Shown: piece after piece, positions 21,411 through 26,566 of the stretch
Position numbering within the stretch: position 1 is the stretch's first letter
Layout: the number at the start of each line of letters is the position of its first letter
Virus record (IMG/VR): IMGVR_UViG_3300025132_000239
Location: 1-26,566 of that record
Origin: a virus
Direction: 5' to 3' (one strand)
Length of the DNA: 26,566 bases
The notes under the pieces: model-generated
Told to the model about the DNA's origin: nothing
Databases searched by the model: none
What the model saw: only the letters and a program-made list of their open reading frames with translations
Program-made: the position numbers and the translations under genes

Positions 21411-22258
21411 GCTTACAAACTGAAATAGAAGCAATTACTGGTAGTATTTCAGATATTACCGCAGAAGCTATACTATATGCAAATGAAGGAAATAAATTTG
21501 TACAAAGAGTTATTTCTAAAAATTCTGCATTATCAGAAAGATTAACTGATGAAACAGAGCTTACAGATGATACTGGATTAGACTTAGCTAATGTTGTTAA
21601 TCTTGTTTCTGTAACCAGGTTAGATTCTAATGGTGGAAGATATAGAAGCTGTAATCGTATTAGCTATGAAGCTAGCAACGACGCATTAGACTCTAATAGT
21701 ATCTATTTTGCTACTGTAACAGATCCAAAGTATTATTTAGAAGAAAATAGACTGAAAGTAGTACCTACGGGACTTAGTGCTACAATTAAAGCTGTAGTAA
21801 AACATATAACTCCAGTAACTATTACTGGTTTAAGTATTGCAACAATTACTAGATTACCTCAAGAATATTTTAGAGGAGTAGTTTTGTATGCAGCTTTACA
21901 AGTATTGCATAAAAGAATGAATGAAATAGATAAACCTACTGCAAATAAAAATTTAACAACTTTAACGGCAGGCCTTGTAAGTACTCCTGCTGATAGAATA
22001 GATCAAAATAAATGGTTTGATATTGTAGGAGACTACATTGAAAATGAAGATGTAGAATTAGCAAGTGCGTATTTAAGCAAAATAAATACTTATTTAAGTA
22101 ATTATCAAGCAGAGCTACAAGCAGATATAGGTCAATACCAATGGTACGAAAGTCAATACTTTAAAGTATCTAGACAATTCGTAGAATTTTTAAATATGTT
22201 TTCAAGCGTGAACATGCAACCAACAGGAGCACCGAATGAAGCTACAGGAAATGATTGA
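21407..22258 (+). CDS. Head-tail connector / neck structural protein, 283 aa
   Basis: The protein is mixed in its first half and strongly helical in the last third (DYIENEDVELASAYLSKINT, then YLSNYQAELQADIGQYQWYE), a region like those of structural proteins found after the capsid gene in marine podovirus-like phages. TRLPQEYFRGVVLYAALQVL is also typical of adaptor proteins. Order after capsid and before a second adaptor supports a neck role. Family assignment is by resemblance. Confidence 0.6.
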   Translation: MSLQTEIEAITGSISDITAEAILYANEGNKFVQRVISKNSALSERLTDETELTDDTGLDLANVVNLVSVTRLDSNGGRYRSCNRISYEASNDALDSNSIYFATVTDPKYYLEENRLKVVPTGLSATIKAVVKHITPVTITGLSIATITRLPQEYFRGVVLYAALQVLHKRMNEIDKPTANKNLTTLTAGLVSTPADRIDQNKWFDIVGDYIENEDVELASAYLSKINTYLSNYQAELQADIGQYQWYESQYFKVSRQFVEFLNMFSSVNMQPTGAPNEATGND

Positions 22259-22514
22259 AAAAGTACAAAAACATCATCCAGATCTTGGTAATGTAGAAAT
22301 AATTAAATTATTAAATCAAGCTTCTGATGAATTTTGTTCGAGAACATTAATATTAGATGAAGCTACTCAGTTTACTACGGTAGCTGATCAGCGTTATTAT
22401 GGACTAAAAGATTCTATATTAGAAATTAAATCTGTAGATATGCAAGACGAAGAAGGCAATACAAAATCAATTAAACGTTTACAAGGTAGACCAGAGTATA
22501 GGGATATAACATAA
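22236..22514 (+). CDS. N-terminal half of a split adaptor / tail-tube-like protein, 92 aa
   Basis: The sequence VEIIKLLNQASDEFCSRTLI, then TQFTTVADQRYYGLKDSILE and IKSVDMQDEEG, matches the start of phage adaptor proteins, which have (L.NQA.DEF......TTVA.QRYY.LP..I..I..V). Those are usually about 180-230 aa; here the frame stops after GRPEYRDIT and the rest lies in the next gene. It overlaps the connector gene by 23 bp. Confidence 0.6.
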   Translation: MKLQEMIEKVQKHHPDLGNVEIIKLLNQASDEFCSRTLILDEATQFTTVADQRYYGLKDSILEIKSVDMQDEEGNTKSIKRLQGRPEYRDIT

Positions 22515-22942
22515 TGGGACATTACGAAAAATTAAATTCTAGACAAACGAAACAACATGTATACTGGGTAGAAAGAGATTCTATTGGTATTGCTTTATAT
22601 GATGCTAGCAAGTCTGATAAAGAATTATTTACTAGCGTAGCAGCTGCTCATACTATAACGTTATTTTATCATAAGAAAGCTTTGCATTTTGGAGTAGACT
22701 CTTCTGGTACCTCAACATTAAATACTACAACATTAATGTCTGAGGATAGTGAACTACCTACACAGTTTCATCAATATCTAGTAGACAAAGCAATATCTAT
22801 GGGATATGAAACAAAACCAGACATGATTCAAATGGCACCTTATTTTGATTCTAAATTTGAAAAAGGAATTAAAGAAGGTAAGACTTTTGCTAATAGAGGC
22901 CGTATAAGCGGTAGAAGAAGAATAGTGCAGCATAGTTTCTAA
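22514..22942 (+). CDS. C-terminal half of a split adaptor / tail-tube-like protein, 142 aa
   Basis: The start overlaps the previous stop by one base (TAATG). Its sequence, YWVERDSIGIALYDASKSDK, then HTITLFYHKKALHFGVDSSG and PTQFHQYLVDKAISMGYET, has the features that follow the TTVAxQRYY part in full-length adaptors (a beta strand with IGIxP, an Y.K.A/hydrophobic strand, and H..LV..A). Two genes linked by stop-start reinitiation, or one gene broken by a recent frameshift, both fit. Confidence 0.6.
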   Translation: MGHYEKLNSRQTKQHVYWVERDSIGIALYDASKSDKELFTSVAAAHTITLFYHKKALHFGVDSSGTSTLNTTTLMSEDSELPTQFHQYLVDKAISMGYETKPDMIQMAPYFDSKFEKGIKEGKTFANRGRISGRRRIVQHSF

Positions 22943-23289
22943 TGGCTAATACTTGGAGAGTAGGACAATTTGGTTTAACATCGTTTGATGATCATAATTT
23001 ATCATTGAGCGATTTAATACAACATTTTAATGATGATATTAATAATAATTTTACAGATATACCTGAACCAGACGGTAAGGTAGATCCAGCAGTTTTTACA
23101 AATATACCTACACCGAATGGCAAAGTAAGTGAACCAGTTTATACAATGATTCCGCAACCATTAGGAAAAGTAGAAGAACCAGGGTATACACTTGTTCCTG
23201 ATTCTAATATACCTAGTTTTACAAATATACCATTACCTGATGGTAAAGTAGATGAACCGATCTATGAAGATCGAATAAAAAATACATAG
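22942..23289 (+). CDS. Peptide-repeat protein, 115 aa, four to five 15-residue repeats
   Basis: After MANTWRVGQFGLTSFDDHNL and an acidic Asn-rich segment, residues 37-107 are repeats of the form (F/Y)T(D/N/M)IPxPxGKVxEP(V/G/I): 37-51, 52-66, 67-81, a degenerate 82-92, and 93-107. The repeats are similar in protein but differ in DNA, so they are not a recent slippage product. Position between adaptor and tail fibre genes suggests a virion protein that links or decorates the tail. I recognise no family. Confidence 0.65.
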   Translation: MANTWRVGQFGLTSFDDHNLSLSDLIQHFNDDINNNFTDIPEPDGKVDPAVFTNIPTPNGKVSEPVYTMIPQPLGKVEEPGYTLVPDSNIPSFTNIPLPDGKVDEPIYEDRIKNT

Positions 23290-23298
23290 GAGATAATT

Positions 23299-23556
23299 AT
23301 GGGTGGAAGCTTAACAAGTCCAAATAAGATTAAAGACGTCTATAAAAAAATAGTCTTTTATGATGACAATAAATTAAAAATTGACAACGGTACTACTGAT
23401 GTAGTAATTACCGAAGCAGATAACTTTAGTTCAGATATAGTAGCAGGAACTGGTATAGAAGCTACTGAGTCTGGAGGACAAACTACAATAAGTGTAAAAG
23501 ATGCAGATGTTCTTTTACAAAACGAAAACATAGACGGTGGAGAGTACACCGTTTAA
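23299..23556 (+). CDS. Small tail-associated protein, 85 aa
   Basis: AGGAGATA precedes the ATG at 23299. The protein reads MGGSLTSPNKIKDVYKKIVF and later IVAGTGIEATESGGQTTISV, a beta-type segment like the GNGLTGGGT repeats of the following fibre. It may be an N-terminal adaptor for fibre proteins. Length and family are uncertain. Confidence 0.6.
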   Translation: MGGSLTSPNKIKDVYKKIVFYDDNKLKIDNGTTDVVITEADNFSSDIVAGTGIEATESGGQTTISVKDADVLLQNENIDGGEYTV

Positions 23557-23568
23557 AGAGAGGATAAG

Positions 23569-24354
23569 ATGGCTAATATTTTACAAATAAAAAAGAATGC
23601 ATGGAATACAGTTTCAGCTGGAGCTCCAAATGCTGATACATTGGCTTTTGGTGAATTAGCTTGGGATACAGCTGGAAAAACACTTTACATTGGAAGACAA
23701 ACAGATAGTAGTGGTACTACAGAAACAGTTAGAGTCATGCCTAATGCTTCAAGTAGTGCGGTTGGTGTAGCTAGTTTTAGTACTAACAACTTTGTTGTAA
23801 GTGCTGGAGGTGCTGTACAAATTAAGGACCTTGGAGTAGCAACAGAGGAATTAGCTGCTGATGCAGTAACTTCAGCAAAGATAGCAGATGATGCAGTAGA
23901 CAGTGAGCACATAGCTAATGACGCAGTAGCTCTAGGAACGCAAACTACTGGTAACTATGCAGGAACAATAACAGGTACAACAAATGAAATTGAAGTAACT
24001 GGTTCTGCTGGAGAAGGTACTGCTTATACTATTGGATTACCGAACGATGTAACTATTACTGGTAACTTAACTGTTCAAGGTGATACGGTTACATTAAATA
24101 CTGGAACATTAACAGTTGAAGATAAAAATATAGTTGTTGCTAAAAACATAACAGCAGACCCAGCGTCAGACGCAGGTGTAAACGGAGCAGGAATAACTAT
24201 TGGTGCTAATGCATCTGCTCCAAGTTTAACTTGGATAAATAATACATCTGGTGTAGCAGATAGATTTGAATTTAACAAACCTGTTAAGCTTACTATCGAC
24301 CCTACTGCAGATTGTGGTTCTAATTTAGATTTTGGAACATACGTTAATCCGTAA
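23569..24354 (+). CDS. Tail fibre-like protein, 261 aa
   Basis: The start MANILQIKKNAWNTVSAGAP, then LAFGELAWDTAGKTLYIGRQ, is the virion-anchoring N-terminal domain seen in many tail fibres. It is followed by ELAADAVTSAKIADDAVDSE, a repeating helix-like TSAKIADDAV unit common in fibre shafts, then beta-rich VTITGNLTVQGDTVTLNTGT and a repeat-like GITIGANASAPSLTW. AGAGGATAAG precedes the ATG. It is shorter than a typical receptor-binding fibre, so it may be a trimeric sheath or anchor. Confidence 0.75.
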   Translation: MANILQIKKNAWNTVSAGAPNADTLAFGELAWDTAGKTLYIGRQTDSSGTTETVRVMPNASSSAVGVASFSTNNFVVSAGGAVQIKDLGVATEELAADAVTSAKIADDAVDSEHIANDAVALGTQTTGNYAGTITGTTNEIEVTGSAGEGTAYTIGLPNDVTITGNLTVQGDTVTLNTGTLTVEDKNIVVAKNITADPASDAGVNGAGITIGANASAPSLTWINNTSGVADRFEFNKPVKLTIDPTADCGSNLDFGTYVNP

Positions 24355-24367
24355 TCAGTAGGAAAAT

Positions 24368-26566
24368 ATGGCAAATAGATTTAAAATAAAAAGAGGCTCT
24401 GAATCTCCTAACAATTCTGCTGATATAGAAAATTATGAATTAGTTTATAATTACACTGATAATGAATTATGGACTAAGCATAATGGTTCTGTTGTTAAGA
24501 TTGCTAGTGGAAACGTTGGTACAGTCACTAACGTAGTAGCTGGTAATGGACTAACTGGCGGTGGAACAACCTCTGCTACCTTAGATGTTGGTGCTGGTAC
24601 TGGTATAAGCATTGCAGCTGATTCAGTAAGTACTAACGATTCACAAATTGTACATGATAATTTAAGTGGATTTGTAGCTAATGAACATATAAATCATAGC
24701 GGAGTTTCAATACTAGCAGGTACAGGATTAACTGGTGGTGGAACTATTGCATCTAGTAGGACTTTAAATGTAGTTGGAGAAAATGGTCTTGCAGCTAGTG
24801 CTAATGCTATCGGTTTAGATCTATCTCCTTTATCTGCGGTAGGAGCAAACAACCTAGTAGATGAAGATTTATTTGCCGTAGAAATAGCAATAGGTGGAGC
24901 TATTAAAAAACTTACAGCATCTAGCCTAAAAACATATATTGGTGGCGGTACGATCACAAGCGTTTCTGGAATGACCAATAACAACGTGCTAACAGCTAGT
25001 GGTAGTACTACTATTAGTGGTGAATCTAATCTTACTTTTGATGGAACAGATTTAGCAATAGCAGCAACTGGTAAGATTTACTTAGATGGTGGTGGTCATA
25101 CTTATATAAGTGAAAGTGCTAATGATTTATTAGATGTTTATGTTGGTGGAACTAATTTATTAAGACTTGAAGAAAGTGGAACTGATAGTGTGTTTACAAC
25201 TGATAATGTTCATTTAGCAGTTGGAACTCATAAAGATTTAAGAATATATCACAATAGTTCTTCAAGCAATAACAATATAGAAAATCATAGTGGTAGTCTT
25301 TATATCACTAATGAAGTAAATGATGCTGATATAATTTTAAGAAGTGATGATGGTTCTGGTGGAGTTACACCTTACTTAACATTAGATGGTAGTGCAACCT
25401 TAATAGCTATGCACAAAAATACATACTGGAACGATGATGTAAAAGCATACTTCGGCTCACACTCAGACGCTTATATTTACTACGAAGGCACTAATGATGA
25501 TTTATATATTAGAAATGCTAATGGCGATACCAAGATAAGAAACGAAGCTACTGACGCAGATATTATATTTAGCAATGATGATGGTAGTGGTGGTAATACA
25601 AATTATATGGTTATTGATGGTGGAGCAGTAGCTATTGATTTATTACAAGACACAAGAGTAAAAGCTGGTAAGAAATTATTTTTAGATGGCGGTGGTAACA
25701 CTTACATTTTTGAAGATACTGCAGATAGACTAAGATTCTTTACTGGTGGTGCTGAATTTATGAGATTTACTGAGGATAGTTCAGATACTATAAATTTATA
25801 TCAACCAACAACAGTAGCAGGATTTTTAACTATTGATGATACAGGAGATGCTAATGAGGGTGGAGAAATAGTTATTAATCCAGGAGCAAATCATAGTGCT
25901 GTTTGGAGAATAGATAGTTTTTATGGACATTTAAGAATGTTTAGCTCTACAACAAGTGGAGAACAATTTAGATTTACAAGCACTGGAAACTTAGCACAAC
26001 TTACAGGAACTAAACATTATTTCAATGGAGATGGTGGTAATACTTATATAGATGAGGTTTCATCAGGTCAATTAAGATTAGTAGCAGGTGGCACAGAAGT
26101 ATTAAAAGGATATTCAGGTGGTGCTATTGATATGTATGGTGGTAGCATTGACAGGGCTATTCAAATTGGTGCTAATAGAACTGGAAATGCTAATTCTTAT
26201 ATTGATTTTATTGGCGACACTACTTATACAGATTATGGTTTAAGAATCATTCGTTGGGGTCATCAAGGTGTAAATGCACAAAGTGTTATTTATCATAGAG
26301 GTACTGGTGATATGATTCATTATAATCAAGAATCAGCACCACATATTTGGTATGTTAATAGCCAAGAAAAAATGAGAATAGACTCATCAGGTAATATCGG
26401 TATAGGAACTAACTCACCAGGAAGTAAGCTACATGTTCAAAATGGTGCAACTTCTTATACTTGGTCGCCTTATGCAGGAACAACTGCAATATTTGAAGGA
26501 ACATCAAGTGGTCATTCAATACTAAGTCTTGTTACAAGTACTACAGGCAATTCTTCTGTTTGGTTT
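24368..26566 (+). CDS. Tail fibre / receptor-binding protein, 3' end missing
   Basis: The frame is open from ATG 24368 to the window end, 733 codons. The N-terminus MANRFKIKRGSESPNNSADI, then ELVYNYTDNELWTKHNGSVV, is a diverged copy of the anchor of the previous gene. GNGLTGGGTTSATLDV and GTGLTGGGTIASSRTL form an early beta repeat. Later units repeat K(I/L)(Y/F)LDGGG(H/N)TYI(S/F)E at three places, interspersed with YITNEVNDADIILRSDDGSG and its copy. The visible end has EKMRIDSSGNIGIGTNSPGS, a segment that in other fibres comes before a self-cleaving chaperone (peptidase S74) domain, which would lie beyond the edge. Confidence 0.8.
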   Translation, partial: MANRFKIKRGSESPNNSADIENYELVYNYTDNELWTKHNGSVVKIASGNVGTVTNVVAGNGLTGGGTTSATLDVGAGTGISIAADSVSTNDSQIVHDNLSGFVANEHINHSGVSILAGTGLTGGGTIASSRTLNVVGENGLAASANAIGLDLSPLSAVGANNLVDEDLFAVEIAIGGAIKKLTASSLKTYIGGGTITSVSGMTNNNVLTASGSTTISGESNLTFDGTDLAIAATGKIYLDGGGHTYISESANDLLDVYVGGTNLLRLEESGTDSVFTTDNVHLAVGTHKDLRIYHNSSSSNNNIENHSGSLYITNEVNDADIILRSDDGSGGVTPYLTLDGSATLIAMHKNTYWNDDVKAYFGSHSDAYIYYEGTNDDLYIRNANGDTKIRNEATDADIIFSNDDGSGGNTNYMVIDGGAVAIDLLQDTRVKAGKKLFLDGGGNTYIFEDTADRLRFFTGGAEFMRFTEDSSDTINLYQPTTVAGFLTIDDTGDANEGGEIVINPGANHSAVWRIDSFYGHLRMFSSTTSGEQFRFTSTGNLAQLTGTKHYFNGDGGNTYIDEVSSGQLRLVAGGTEVLKGYSGGAIDMYGGSIDRAIQIGANRTGNANSYIDFIGDTTYTDYGLRIIRWGHQGVNAQSVIYHRGTGDMIHYNQESAPHIWYVNSQEKMRIDSSGNIGIGTNSPGSKLHVQNGATSYTWSPYAGTTAIFEGTSSGHSILSLVTSTTGNSSVWF

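Noticed and set aside
24075-24984. Leftward frames of 96-99 aa opposite the tail fibre genes
   Set aside because: They are Pro/Val/Ser-rich complements of Gly/Ala/Thr-rich fibre codons and lack ribosome sites.
1-26566. tRNA genes
   Set aside because: A search by eye for T-loop GTTCGAATCC-type strings next to acceptor stems found none.

Overview
This is a segment of a tailed-phage genome, AT-rich and gene-dense, of the kind recovered from marine low-GC bacteria. The host is inferred to be bacterial because most genes carry strong Shine-Dalgarno (SD) sites (AGGAGG/GGAGG), the single-strand binding protein ends in the bacterial SSB acidic tip (DLDDLPF), and promoters resemble the sigma70 type. 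A SAR11-like host is possible but cannot be shown from this sequence. No integrase, lysis gene, tRNA, CRISPR array or DNA polymerase was recognised. Both edges cut through genes: the left edge falls in the C-terminal part of a giant virion protein, the right edge in a tail fibre.

Layout. (1) 1-2247, rightward: end of a very large, probably ejected, virion protein. (2) 2275-2390: a long branched stem-loop with a U-run, at the point where rightward and leftward transcription converge. (3) 2404-6500, leftward: replication and recombination block with a small protein, a Hjc-like Holliday junction resolvase, an AEP primase fused to a RecA-fold helicase, SSB and an ERF-type annealing protein. (4) 6575-11708, leftward: about fifteen small, tightly overlapping accessory genes, mostly of unknown function, including DUF6915-like, DUF6878-like, MazG-like and zinc-ribbon proteins. 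(5) 11969-12424: a single leftward gene followed by two hairpins and a U-run. (6) 12425-12663: divergent control region with a large inverted repeat. (7) 12664-26566, rightward: three small genes, terminase small and large subunits, portal, scaffold, major capsid protein, three tiny basic proteins, neck/adaptor proteins, a peptide-repeat protein and tail fibre proteins. If the genome is circular or circularly permuted, region 1 is the far end of the region 7 late cluster and regions 3-5 are the whole leftward cluster.

The most unusual signal is a set of structured elements in the gaps of the leftward operons (2285-2390, 6523-6565, 8882-9069, 10719-10752, 11740-11815, 11889-11907, 11911-11952). 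Nearly every stem has one or two positions that are A-C mismatches in a rightward RNA but G-U pairs in a leftward RNA. This directional bias suggests they fold as RNA in the leftward transcripts. The largest, about 190 nt, is a candidate non-coding RNA with competing hairpins. Another starts at the predicted +1 of a good promoter, so that mRNA would carry a 5'-terminal stem. A second control system lies at 12871-12983, where two copies of the perfect palindrome ATAAACGTTTAT and a degenerate third surround a promoter and touch a ribosome binding site.

Several start sites were moved inward from the longest reading frame because the longer forms begin at TTG or GTG without a ribosome site, while the shorter ATG has an SD or a stop-start overlap. 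Several genes too short for usual gene calling were added (45, 25, 41, 51 and 58 aa).
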